Positions 1-7,331 of a DNA stretch of 17,508 bases are shown piece after piece. The notes below the pieces were generated by a model. It saw only the letters and a program-made list of their open reading frames with translations, was not told the DNA's origin and did no database searches. The translations under genes and the position numbers were made by a program. Source of the stretch: an uncultured Peptococcaceae bacterium (GTDB lineage Bacteria; Bacillota; Peptococcia; Peptococcales; Peptococcaceae); the NCBI GenBank assembly GCA_900556545.1, contig USPE01000012.1, forward strand, positions 1-17,508, read 5' to 3'. Every line of letters begins with the position of its first letter. Position 1 is the stretch's first letter.

Positions 1-1462
1 CAAAAGTACCATAATTGTCATAACCCCCATATTCCAATGCCAGACTGCGCAGCGTTTTTACACCTGAATACGCCCAGTGCTGTTCCACTGCTTCTTGTAC
101 CTGCGGCCAGCTTTCCAAGTAAGCCCCTTGTTCTTTCAGTGTTTGCTGAATAGAAGCAATTGCCTCTTCATCCTGACTGATCTGTCGGAAACTCATCTTA
201 TTATTTATCCCATAAGCAGCAGCCACACCGGCAGCATCGCCTTCCGCCATACCTAACGGAATTACTCTGGCACTGCCCGCCGCCAATGAAGTATAAGAAG
301 CACTGCGGCCCACCACCAGCATACCATCAATATCTACAGGAACAAGACAGCGAAACGGCACACCGTATCGGTCCGGATTTCCCAAAATAATCCCAACAGT
401 ACGTTGCTCATTGGGCGGCACATCTACCGGATAAGAACCTAGTGCAATGACATCCTCAAAGTTACGATTTTCCAATACATCGTCCAAAGTCAACTGATAT
501 TCCCCTAAAATATGGCGGCTTTCCCGCACATACAACTGTTCAGCCGTACCCACCAGTTCGGCATTGGCAAATCCAATAAAATTTTCCTGCAGATAAGGCA
601 CAATATATTCCAGTTCGGCCTTTCCCCGTTCCATACCGGCCGCCTTACTGGCCTTGTCCAAAGGATTTACTCCAAAAATAATAAATCCGTTTACCAGTAC
701 ATTGCCATCATCCTGTAAGGCAATATTTAATCCCCGCAAACGCGTCTCTTTATCCTGCGGCACATAAGCAAAACTTTCCTCATTATAGCCCCAAGCTGCT
801 TTCTCCGTTGCTCCGGTATTTGGATTATCATCTTCGTTCAAATATTGCGCAACCTGCTGCCAATCAATACCGGATAGTTCAAATACCAAAGTTACACCGG
901 TAACATCCTTTTTTTGTCCATAATCTTCCCCTAAATACGTATATTGTGCCCCTGCCGCTGCGGCTACGTCTGCATCTACAGTGGCATCAATGACACTTTT
1001 GGCCTTGTAGGTTACATTCGTTCCATCCTGTTGTAAAACCACGCCCTGTATTTTATTATCTTTCATCACAGGTTCTACAAACTGAGTGTTTAACTTTAAG
1101 GTTAAATTTTCTTCCTGCGTTACCATTTGCATAAACACGTCTTTGGCCAACTCAATATCAAACGCGGTACCACCTACTGCATTGTAAAATTCCTCAAAAG
1201 TACCCCGAGTCAATAATGTACCATCCCGGCCATTACACATATCAATAAAATTCAGACCGCCCAATGTCATCAAACCGCCTAAAGCCTGGTCATCCTCTAC
1301 CAATAATGTTTTCATCCCATTGCGGGCAGCTGTTACTGCTGCCGAAATTCCTTCCGGATCTCCACCGACCACAATTACATCATACTGTTCATTATTATTG
1401 CAGCCCCAGATCCCCAATCCCAGCACAATGAGCAACAGTGCTGTTATCCATCTTCGTTTCAT
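1..1462 (-). CDS. FAD-dependent oxidoreductase lipoprotein, C-terminus beyond window edge (paralog 1)
   Basis: Partial gene: 487 codons are present from an ATG at 1462 and the frame stays open to the left edge, so the C-terminus is missing. An AAGGAG ribosome site lies about 7 nt upstream of the ATG. The N-terminus (MKRRW, then a hydrophobic stretch ending IWGC) looks like a lipoprotein signal with an imperfect lipobox and Cys at residue 21. A Rossmann segment follows at once (YDVIVVGGDPEGISAA), then ARNGMKTLLVEDD and GGLMTLGGLNFIDM, typical of the FAD_oxidored-like family (PF12831 type). Further on, VIDATVDADVAAAAG and the late GMAEGDAAGVAAA segment match the same fold. The last visible stretch, around residue 462 (HWAYSGVKTLRSL), resembles the start of an S-layer-homology motif. 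By eye more than half of the residues match the neighbour at 1565-3418, so the pair is a tandem duplication. Substrate unknown; an exported, envelope-anchored redox role is inference. Confidence 0.82.
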   Translation of the reverse strand, partial: MKRRWITALLLIVLGLGIWGCNNNEQYDVIVVGGDPEGISAAVTAARNGMKTLLVEDDQALGGLMTLGGLNFIDMCNGRDGTLLTRGTFEEFYNAVGGTAFDIELAKDVFMQMVTQEENLTLKLNTQFVEPVMKDNKIQGVVLQQDGTNVTYKAKSVIDATVDADVAAAAGAQYTYLGEDYGQKKDVTGVTLVFELSGIDWQQVAQYLNEDDNPNTGATEKAAWGYNEESFAYVPQDKETRLRGLNIALQDDGNVLVNGFIIFGVNPLDKASKAAGMERGKAELEYIVPYLQENFIGFANAELVGTAEQLYVRESRHILGEYQLTLDDVLENRNFEDVIALGSYPVDVPPNEQRTVGIILGNPDRYGVPFRCLVPVDIDGMLVVGRSASYTSLAAGSARVIPLGMAEGDAAGVAAAYGINNKMSFRQISQDEEAIASIQQTLKEQGAYLESWPQVQEAVEQHWAYSGVKTLRSLALEYGGYDNYGTF

Positions 1463-1530
1463 CTCGAATCTCCTTGTAGCATAAATTTATAAACCCTTTA
1501 CTCATATTCTATTTTTTTGTCAGTATTTTG

Positions 1531-1560
1531 AAAGAGCCAGGCAAAAATACCTGGCTCCTG
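1531..1560 (-). terminator. Terminator-like hairpin between the two flavoprotein genes
   Basis: A perfect 8-bp stem (GAGCCAGG at 1534-1541, CCTGGCTC at 1550-1557) with an 8-nt loop sits just beyond the stop codon of the 1565-3418 gene. On the minus strand it is followed by TTTCAAAATACTG, a weak U-tract, so it may only partly terminate or may act as a 3' stabiliser. No convincing promoter was found for the downstream gene in the remaining 70 nt. Confidence 0.55.
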
Positions 1561-1564
1561 ACTG

Positions 1565-3418
1565 TTATTGTTGGTTGCTCTGCTGTAAATATTGATACAT
1601 ATTGGCCATCAGCTGCACCACTTCAGCTACATTTGGATTTTTCTCTCCATCAGAAAAATATTCTTTTAATTCTTCTGTCATGATACCGCGTTCTTCCAAC
1701 GCTTTCATGTAAACCTCATAATCATTTTCGTATTTCATACCTTCCGCGGTAGCAATGGCTCTGGCTGTGGTGCCAATAATCTGCCGATTTGGCGGATTAT
1801 CATTCACTTCAATATAATCCTGTGTAATGCCTGCTTTCTTCAAAACATTATTGATCATGTTTTGATAGCGCCAGCGGCTGATTGGTTCATCCAATTTGTA
1901 ATCATTGCTGTAACCGCCATCCAAAATACCCAAACTGCGCAGTACCTTTACACCGGAATACGCCCAATGATCCATAAAGTCCTCATGCACTGTAAAATCA
2001 TCTAAATAGGCGCCCTGTTTTTTTAACGTGTCTTGCACTCTGCTGATTGCATTCTTATCTTGGCTCATGGTACGGAAATCTGTCTGATTATTGACTGAGT
2101 AAGCAGCGGCCACACCGGCTGCTTCCCCTTCTGCCATACCAATAGGAATAACACGGGCACTGCCCGCCGCCAACGATTTATAAGAAGCGCTGCGGCCTAC
2201 TACCAGTAAGTTATCTACAATTTTAGGTACCAGGCAGCGAAACGGAATTGCATATCGATCCGGACTGCCAATGACAGTACCATAGGTTTGTGTCGCCGTT
2301 GGCTGCACATCTACCGGATAAGCCCCAATAGCAATTTTGTCCCACTGATCGCGGTTCTCTAACACATCATCAATGGTCAACTGGTATTCACCAATTATAT
2401 GCCGACTTTCCCGCACATACAATTGTTCTGCTGTTGCTACCAACTCTGCATTTTCAAACCCAGTAAAGTTTTCTTGAATATAAGGAATCAAATATTCCAT
2501 CTCTGCCTGCGCTCGCGTAATGCCTTCTGCTTTGCTTTCATCACTAAGCGGATCTACACCAAAAATAATCAGCGCATTGATAAGCACATTGCCATTATTC
2601 TGTCTTGCAATATTAAACCCACGCAAACGCATCATAGAATCGTGCGGCTCATATGCATAACCTTCTTCGGTATAACCCCAAGCAGTCTTTTCGGTCGCCC
2701 CCATATCTGCCGTGCCTTGTTTTAATACTTCTGCTTTAAACCGCTGCCAGTTTAGATGCAGAGAAACCTTTGTCCAATTGACACCTGACAACTCAAACAC
2801 CAGTGTCACACCCATCTGCCGATCTTTCTCACCAATATCTTCTCCGGCATAGGTATAAGGCACACCAGCCGCCGCAGCCACATCAGCATCAACGGTGGCA
2901 TCAATCAGGCGAGAACCGTAATAGGCACGTTCCACGCCATTTTCATCCATGCGGACACCAACAATTGTGTTGCCGTCCATAATCGGTTCTACAAACTGAT
3001 TTTGCGTACGTAAGGTCAATAATGGTTCAGCAGTCACGACAGATAAAAAGAAATTGCGGGCCTCTGTAATATCAAAAGCGCTGCCGCCCACTGCATCATA
3101 AAACTCTTTAAAGAAACCTTGCGTCAGTAAAGTACTGTCACGACTCTCACACATGTCAATAAAGTTTAACTCTCCAATGGTCATCAAACCGCCCAGAGCT
3201 TCATCTTCGCCCAACAGCAACGTTTTCATCCCATTGCGGGCAGCAGAAACCGCAGCAGCAATCCCTTCCGGCTCGGTACCCACTACAATCACATCATATG
3301 CATCTTCATTAAACGTTTCGTTATTCCAGATTACCTCTTCCACAACTGTACCAGTACCACCACAAGCTGTTAATAAAAAACAACAAAGCAACACCAGCGC
3401 AATCACTCGCTTTTTCAT
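1565..3418 (-). CDS. FAD-dependent oxidoreductase lipoprotein with SLH-like C-terminal region (paralog 2)
   Basis: 617-aa protein from an ATG at 3418 with AGGAGG 7 nt upstream. Residues 1-19 form a clear lipoprotein signal (MKKR, hydrophobic core, lipobox LTAC with Cys19). A Rossmann FAD-binding segment follows (YDVIVVGTEPEGIAAA, near residues 41-56), then ARNGMKTLLLGEDEALGG and IDATVDADVAAAAG; GMAEGEAAGVAAA closes the FAD fold. This order fits the PF12831-type FAD-dependent oxidoreductases. The second glycine of the usual GxGxxG is Glu here. From about residue 483 to 528 the sequence (HWAYSGVKVLRSLGILDGGY, then DEPISRWRYQNM) matches an S-layer-homology motif, and the last 60 residues (ALEERGIMTEELKEYFSDG ... 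LMANM) look like a second, degenerate copy. Predicted location: lipid-anchored in the envelope, perhaps also bound to the wall. Substrate and electron donor unknown. Paralog of the gene at 1-1462. Confidence 0.88.
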   Translation of the reverse strand: MKKRVIALVLLCCFLLTACGGTGTVVEEVIWNNETFNEDAYDVIVVGTEPEGIAAAVSAARNGMKTLLLGEDEALGGLMTIGELNFIDMCESRDSTLLTQGFFKEFYDAVGGSAFDITEARNFFLSVVTAEPLLTLRTQNQFVEPIMDGNTIVGVRMDENGVERAYYGSRLIDATVDADVAAAAGVPYTYAGEDIGEKDRQMGVTLVFELSGVNWTKVSLHLNWQRFKAEVLKQGTADMGATEKTAWGYTEEGYAYEPHDSMMRLRGFNIARQNNGNVLINALIIFGVDPLSDESKAEGITRAQAEMEYLIPYIQENFTGFENAELVATAEQLYVRESRHIIGEYQLTIDDVLENRDQWDKIAIGAYPVDVQPTATQTYGTVIGSPDRYAIPFRCLVPKIVDNLLVVGRSASYKSLAAGSARVIPIGMAEGEAAGVAAAYSVNNQTDFRTMSQDKNAISRVQDTLKKQGAYLDDFTVHEDFMDHWAYSGVKVLRSLGILDGGYSNDYKLDEPISRWRYQNMINNVLKKAGITQDYIEVNDNPPNRQIIGTTARAIATAEGMKYENDYEVYMKALEERGIMTEELKEYFSDGEKNPNVAEVVQLMANMYQYLQQSNQQ

Positions 3419-3572
3419 GTGAAATCCTCCTGATTATCTTTTTTTGATTCTCTCTTTTTTCATACGTTACTTGACACTGTCTTATCTTTTAATCGGCAAA
3501 TCATTTTACAGACACGCAAACGCTCTGCAAAAGAATTCTTTCTCTGCTTTTCAAAAAGAGCATACATCAAAA

Positions 3573-3601
3573 AGTATAACGGATAGTACTCCATAATACA
3601 A
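3573..3601 (-). promoter_or_regulatory. Putative sigma-A promoter of flavoprotein gene (1565-3418)
   Basis: On the minus strand TTGTAT (3596-3601) and TATACT (3573-3578) are separated by 17 nt. The -10 matches 5 of 6 consensus bases and the -35 matches 3 of 6. Transcription would start about 150 nt before the ATG, giving a fairly long leader. This is prediction only. Confidence 0.4.
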
Positions 3602-3686
3602 GTAAGAATCCGGTCAAGAACATTTTTTGTAAGAAAATTGCAAGAAAATCTTCACATTTTTTTCACAAAAAATCTATGATTTCTAC

Positions 3687-3715
3687 TTGCTTTTTTTGCA
3701 TGACAGGTATATTAT
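3687..3715 (+). promoter_or_regulatory. Sigma-A promoter of htpG
   Basis: TTGCTT (3687-3692) and TATTAT (3710-3715) with an exact 17-nt spacer; the -10 matches 5 of 6. The predicted start, near 3722, falls inside the left arm of the CIRCE operator, the geometry expected for HrcA repression. Confidence 0.65.
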
Positions 3716-3718
3716 ATG

Positions 3719-3755
3719 TTTTGTTAGCACTCATCAAGTCCGAGTGCTAACAAAA
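3719..3755 (+). promoter_or_regulatory. CIRCE operator (HrcA binding site) of htpG
   Basis: The consensus TTAGCACTC-N9-GAGTGCTAA is present without mismatch (arms 3724-3732 and 3742-3750, spacer 3733-3741). The palindrome extends to 14 perfect base pairs on each side (3719-3732 and 3742-3755). CIRCE is the operator of the heat-shock repressor HrcA, whose activity is modulated by GroEL in Bacillus and relatives. It overlaps the predicted transcription start, 55 nt before the htpG ATG, so htpG is almost certainly in the HrcA regulon here. Confidence 0.96.
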
Positions 3756-3809
3756 TCTTAGTTAATTATTTTATTTGTATAAAACTTTTCAGGAAAGGAT
3801 CGATTTTAA

Positions 3810-5702
3810 ATGGAAAAAACCGAATTTAAAGCAGAATCAAAACGTTTATTGGATCTGATGATCAACTCTATCTATACACATAAGGAAATCTTTTTAAGAG
3901 AAATTATTTCCAATGCCAGCGATGCAACTGACAAACGTTATTATAATGCTATGGTAAAAGGAGAAACTGGCTTAAACAGAGATGAACTTTCCATTGATGT
4001 AGCCATTGATAAAGAAAATCGTATTTTAACTGTTACAGACCATGGCTGCGGCATGTCTGAAGAAGAATTGAACACCAATCTGGGCACCATTGCCAAAAGT
4101 GGTTCACTGGACTTTAAAACCAATCAGGAAAAAAGTGATGACATTGATATCATCGGACAATTTGGGGTTGGTTTCTATTCTGCCTTTATGGTCAGCAAAA
4201 ATGTAAAGGTCATTACTCGCAGTGAAGATTCTACTCAGGGTTATGTATGGGAATCAGACGGCGCTGACGGTTACACCATCACACCATGTCAAAAAGATAC
4301 CGTTGGCACAGAAATCATCATGTCCATCAAAGATAATACACCAGATGATGACTATGATTCCTATCTGGATCCATATCATATTCGCGGTATTATCAAAAAA
4401 TATTCCGATTACATTCGGTATCCAATCCATTTGCCAATCGAACAACGTAAAGTAAAAGAAGGCTCTGATCCTGAAAATCCTGAGTTTGAAACATATATCG
4501 AAATTCAGACTGTAAACAGCATGACACCATTGTGGAAAAAGATGCCGGCTCAAATTTCAGAAGAAGAATATCAAAAATTCTATAAAGAAAAATTTATTGA
4601 TTACGAAGATCCTATGCTGACCATTCACAGCAATACAGAAGGGTCCGCTACCTATAATGCTTTATTGTTTGTGCCGGCTCATCCGCCATATGATTTTTAC
4701 AGCAAAAATTTTGAAAAAGGATTACAACTCTATGCCAGCGGTGTCCTGATTATGGATAAATGCGCCGATTTACTGCCGGATTATTTTGCCTTTGTTCGCG
4801 GATTGGTAGACTCGCAGGATTTGTCCTTAAATATTTCCAGAGAAATGCTGCAGCATGATCGTCAATTAAAATTAATTGCTACCAGCTTAGAAAAGAAAAT
4901 CAAATCCGAATTGCTCAAACTGCAAAAAAATGATCGGGAAAAATATGAAGCATTCTTTGAAACCTTTGGCTTACAGCTGAAATTTGGTATTTACAGCGAC
5001 TACGGCACCCATAAAGAAATGCTGCAGGATTTGATTATGTTCTACTCTTCCACCGAGAAAAAACTGGTTACTTTAAATGAATATGTAGAACGAATGAAAG
5101 AAGATCAAACCAGCATCTATTACGCTTGCGGCAAAACCATTGACCAGATTAATCTGCTGCCGCAAATTGAAATGTTCCAGGAAAAAGGCTATGAAGTATT
5201 GTATTTAACCGATGATGTAGATGAATTTGCTTTAAAAGTAATTCGTGATTATAAAGAAAAACCTTTCAAATCAATTGCCGATGGCGATATTGATTTAGAA
5301 AGTGCTGAAGAAAAAGAAGCTGCTGCACAAAAAGCCGAAGATAACAAATCCTTATTGGAATTCTGCACAAAAGCACTGGAAGGTAAGGTAAAGGCAGTAA
5401 AACTTTCCACCAGATTAAAAACCCATCCAGTTTGCTTGTCCAGCGAAGGTCCAATTTCCATCGAAATGGAACGGGTATTGGATACCATGCCAGAACCAAA
5501 TTATCATAAAGCAGAACGGATTTTGGAAATCAATGCCAATCATCCGATTTTCCAAACACTGTGCAATGTATATCCAACTGATGAACAAAAAGCAACAGCT
5601 TATATCAATGTCTTATACAACCAGGCATTATTGATTGAAGGGTTAACCATCGAAGACCCTGTGGCCTATGCCGATGCCGTTTGCAGCTTGCTGACCAAAT
5701 AA
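3810..5702 (+). CDS. htpG: Molecular chaperone HtpG (Hsp90 family)
   Basis: 630-aa bacterial Hsp90, an ATP-dependent dimeric cytosolic chaperone that remodels client proteins, often together with DnaK. The N-terminal GHKL ATPase domain (about 1-215) shows the family signature around residues 22-42 (YTHKEIFLREIISNASDATD, with catalytic Glu31 and Asn35), DHGCGM at 77-82, LGTIAKSGS at 91-99 and GQFGVGFYSAF at 116-126. The middle domain carries LNISREMLQ with Arg344, the counterpart of the gamma-phosphate-contacting arginine. The C-terminal dimerisation domain runs from about 510 to the end. Length is normal for the family. The ATG has an AGGAAAGGA ribosome site about 10 nt upstream. DHGCGM replaces the more common DNGIGM or DTGIGM, keeping Asp77 and both glycines. 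The gene is monocistronic, with CIRCE upstream and a terminator downstream, and converges on murA. Confidence 0.97.
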   Translation: MEKTEFKAESKRLLDLMINSIYTHKEIFLREIISNASDATDKRYYNAMVKGETGLNRDELSIDVAIDKENRILTVTDHGCGMSEEELNTNLGTIAKSGSLDFKTNQEKSDDIDIIGQFGVGFYSAFMVSKNVKVITRSEDSTQGYVWESDGADGYTITPCQKDTVGTEIIMSIKDNTPDDDYDSYLDPYHIRGIIKKYSDYIRYPIHLPIEQRKVKEGSDPENPEFETYIEIQTVNSMTPLWKKMPAQISEEEYQKFYKEKFIDYEDPMLTIHSNTEGSATYNALLFVPAHPPYDFYSKNFEKGLQLYASGVLIMDKCADLLPDYFAFVRGLVDSQDLSLNISREMLQHDRQLKLIATSLEKKIKSELLKLQKNDREKYEAFFETFGLQLKFGIYSDYGTHKEMLQDLIMFYSSTEKKLVTLNEYVERMKEDQTSIYYACGKTIDQINLLPQIEMFQEKGYEVLYLTDDVDEFALKVIRDYKEKPFKSIADGDIDLESAEEKEAAAQKAEDNKSLLEFCTKALEGKVKAVKLSTRLKTHPVCLSSEGPISIEMERVLDTMPEPNYHKAERILEINANHPIFQTLCNVYPTDEQKATAYINVLYNQALLIEGLTIEDPVAYADAVCSLLTK

Positions 5703-5722
5703 AATTCTTTAACTCATAAGAA

Positions 5723-5760
5723 AAAGAGCTGTGCAGGACACTTGTACAGCTCTTTTTTGT
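5723..5760 (+). terminator. Intrinsic terminator of htpG
   Basis: A 13-bp stem with one G-U pair (arms 5723-5735 and 5743-5755, core GAGCTGT/ACAGCTC) and a 7-nt loop, followed by a T run on the plus strand. It begins about 20 nt after the htpG stop. Confidence 0.88.
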
Positions 5761-5780
5761 TCATTCAAAACAACTCTTAT

Positions 5781-5818
5781 CAAACAAAAAGCTGAGCAGC
5801 ACATGCCCAGCTTTTTTT
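5781..5818 (-). terminator. Intrinsic terminator of murA
   Basis: On the minus strand an 11-bp stem with one G-U pair (5804-5814 with 5788-5798) and a 5-nt loop is followed by a U run from the A stretch at 5786-5790. It is about 28 nt beyond the murA stop and lies back to back with the htpG terminator, insulating the convergent genes. Confidence 0.85.
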
Positions 5819-5841
5819 CATATCTAGTTACGATAATCCAT

Positions 5842-7107
5842 TTATTCTTCTTCATTGATACGCACAATATCTGCACCAATGGTTTGGAACTTTCTAATTA
5901 AATCCTCATATCCGCGGTCAATATGCTGCAGTTCTGTAATTTCTGTCTGTCCTTCTGCTACCAGAGCAGCAATAATTAACGCCGCTCCCGCCCGCAAATC
6001 GGTAGCTTTCACTTTGCAGCCCGTTAGCCTGGAAACACCTTCTACAATGGCACTGCGTCCGTCAATTTTGATATTAGCACCCATACGCCGCAATTCATCT
6101 GCATGCATAAAGCGGTTTTCAAACACCGTTTCTGTGAAAACGCTGGTTCCTTCTGCCACGGTCATCAAAGCCATAAATTGCGCCTGCATATCCGTTGGAA
6201 AACCAGGATAAGGCATCGTTTTAATATCCACAGCTTTTAACGGCTGTTTTCCAATAATACGCAGATTATTACCTTCCTCATGAATTTCCATCCCGCACTC
6301 CACCAATTTGGCGATCAACGGTTTGATATGATCAACAATCACATTTTTGACAGTCAGATCGCCCCCGGTAATGGCGGCGGCAATCATATAACTTCCGGCT
6401 TCAATGCGGTCAGGTATAATTGTATAATTGGTACCATGCAATTTTTCAACGCCTTCTACTTTGATTACATTAGTGCCTGCACCACGAATCATCGCACCCA
6501 TACTATTGAGATAATTGGCTAAATCAACAATCTCCGGTTCTTCTGCTGCATTTTCAATAATTGTAGTACCTTCTGCTGTTGCAGCTGCCATCATAATATG
6601 CTCGGTTGCACCCACACTGGGAAAATCCAGATAAATTCTGGCGCCTTTTAGCTTGCCGTCTATCACAGTTGCATTCATGTCACCATGATTGATCTGAATA
6701 TCGGCACCCAATGCTTCTAATCCTTTTAAATGCAAATCGATAGGCCGTGTGCCAATGGCACAGCCGCCAGGCATAGAAATTTTAGCTTTGCCCAATCGGG
6801 CCAGCAATGGCCCCATAATTAATACACTGGCTCTCATTTTTTGAATATAATTATATGGGGCATTGTAATTATTTAGATTGCGACTATCAATTGTCATTGT
6901 ATGGTCCTCAATGGTAACCTTAGCGCCCAAAATTTCCAGCACTTCTTTTATAGTCGCTACATCGGACAGTTTCGGCACATCATGTAATACAGTAATATCT
7001 TCTGCTAACAATGCACCTACAATAATAGGCAATACAGCGTTTTTCGCTCCACTGATTGTAACTTCTCCGCGGATGGTATTTCCGCCTGTTACGATAATTT
7101 TATCCAA
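5842..7107 (-). CDS. murA: UDP-N-acetylglucosamine 1-carboxyvinyltransferase MurA
   Basis: Transfers enolpyruvate from phosphoenolpyruvate to UDP-GlcNAc, the first committed step of peptidoglycan synthesis in the cytosol; the fosfomycin target family. I choose a TTG start at 7107 (421 aa): GGAGGT lies at 7116-7121 with 8 nt spacing, and the protein then begins MDKIIVTGGNTIRGEV, matching the family N-terminus and length. The open frame does continue upstream to an ATG at 7164, but those 19 codons (VNRTTPRG and so on) are unlike MurA and overlap a leader inverted repeat. Visible catalytic residues are Lys22 and Asn23 (SGAKNAVLP), Arg92 (KMRAS) and Cys116 in PGGCAIGTRP, the active-site cysteine corresponding to E. 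coli Cys115, so classic fosfomycin-sensitive chemistry is expected. Own promoter, long leader and terminator. It sits directly after ywmB, as in Bacillus. Confidence 0.96.
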   Translation of the reverse strand: MDKIIVTGGNTIRGEVTISGAKNAVLPIIVGALLAEDITVLHDVPKLSDVATIKEVLEILGAKVTIEDHTMTIDSRNLNNYNAPYNYIQKMRASVLIMGPLLARLGKAKISMPGGCAIGTRPIDLHLKGLEALGADIQINHGDMNATVIDGKLKGARIYLDFPSVGATEHIMMAAATAEGTTIIENAAEEPEIVDLANYLNSMGAMIRGAGTNVIKVEGVEKLHGTNYTIIPDRIEAGSYMIAAAITGGDLTVKNVIVDHIKPLIAKLVECGMEIHEEGNNLRIIGKQPLKAVDIKTMPYPGFPTDMQAQFMALMTVAEGTSVFTETVFENRFMHADELRRMGANIKIDGRSAIVEGVSRLTGCKVKATDLRAGAALIIAALVAEGQTEITELQHIDRGYEDLIRKFQTIGADIVRINEEE

Positions 7108-7151
7108 GTCTGTTGACCTCCCTCTAGGAGTAGTTCTATTTACGCATAATA

Positions 7152-7201
7152 TACAAGAATACATATTTACGATCCTACCAATAAGTATATGTGTTCTTGT
7201 A
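7152..7201 (-). repeat. Large inverted repeat in the murA leader
   Basis: Arms of 15 bp with one mismatch (7152-7166 and 7187-7201, core ACAAGAA/TTCTTGT) around a 20-nt spacer. It lies 45 nt upstream of the TTG start and downstream of the predicted murA promoter, so it would be transcribed. It could be an mRNA hairpin controlling translation or stability, or a DNA operator. No known riboswitch class was recognised. Confidence 0.7.
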
Positions 7202-7282
7202 CCTTATGAGTATAATATATGCAAATTTTTTTATAATGTTCGTAACAGCTATTCATCACGTATATTTACACACTATTTTTTA

Positions 7283-7311
7283 ATAATACCGCATTTTTGC
7301 CCATTGGTCAA
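7283..7311 (-). promoter_or_regulatory. Sigma-A promoter of murA
   Basis: On the minus strand TTGACC (7306-7311) and TATTAT (7283-7288) are separated by exactly 17 nt, and each matches 5 of 6 consensus bases. Transcription would start near 7276, leaving a leader of about 170 nt before the TTG start. The -35 lies 20 nt beyond the ywmB stop. Confidence 0.65.
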
Positions 7312-7331
7312 ACAAAAATTTGGTAACAATG

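Larger units (their letters stand above)
3419..3809. promoter_or_regulatory. Divergent intergenic region between flavoprotein gene and htpG
   Basis: 391 nt without an accepted gene. It carries a minus-strand promoter (3573-3601) for the flavoprotein gene and a plus-strand promoter with CIRCE operator for htpG. The middle part, about 3602-3686, is A/T-rich with short A and T runs, and I see nothing more specific there. Confidence 0.7.

Noticed and set aside
2399..2725. Plus-strand ORF opposite the flavoprotein gene, with a counterpart at 512-718 opposite its paralog
   Set aside because: They are antisense shadows of the homologous coding regions; no ribosome site or known family supports them.
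3460..3594. Minus-strand 44-codon ORF (MEYYPLYFLMYALFEKQRKN...) upstream of the flavoprotein gene
   Set aside because: There is no ribosome binding site before its ATG, and the ATG lies upstream of the start predicted for the best promoter in the region. Probably chance.
7108..7164. ATG-initiated extension of murA by 19 codons
   Set aside because: The extra residues are unlike MurA, overlap the leader inverted repeat, and the TTG at 7107 has an ideal GGAGGT site.
7167..7256. 29-codon upstream ORF in the murA leader, whose stop falls at the inner edge of the inverted repeat
   Set aside because: The position is suggestive of attenuation, but no ribosome binding site precedes it and the peptide shows no run of a regulatory amino acid.
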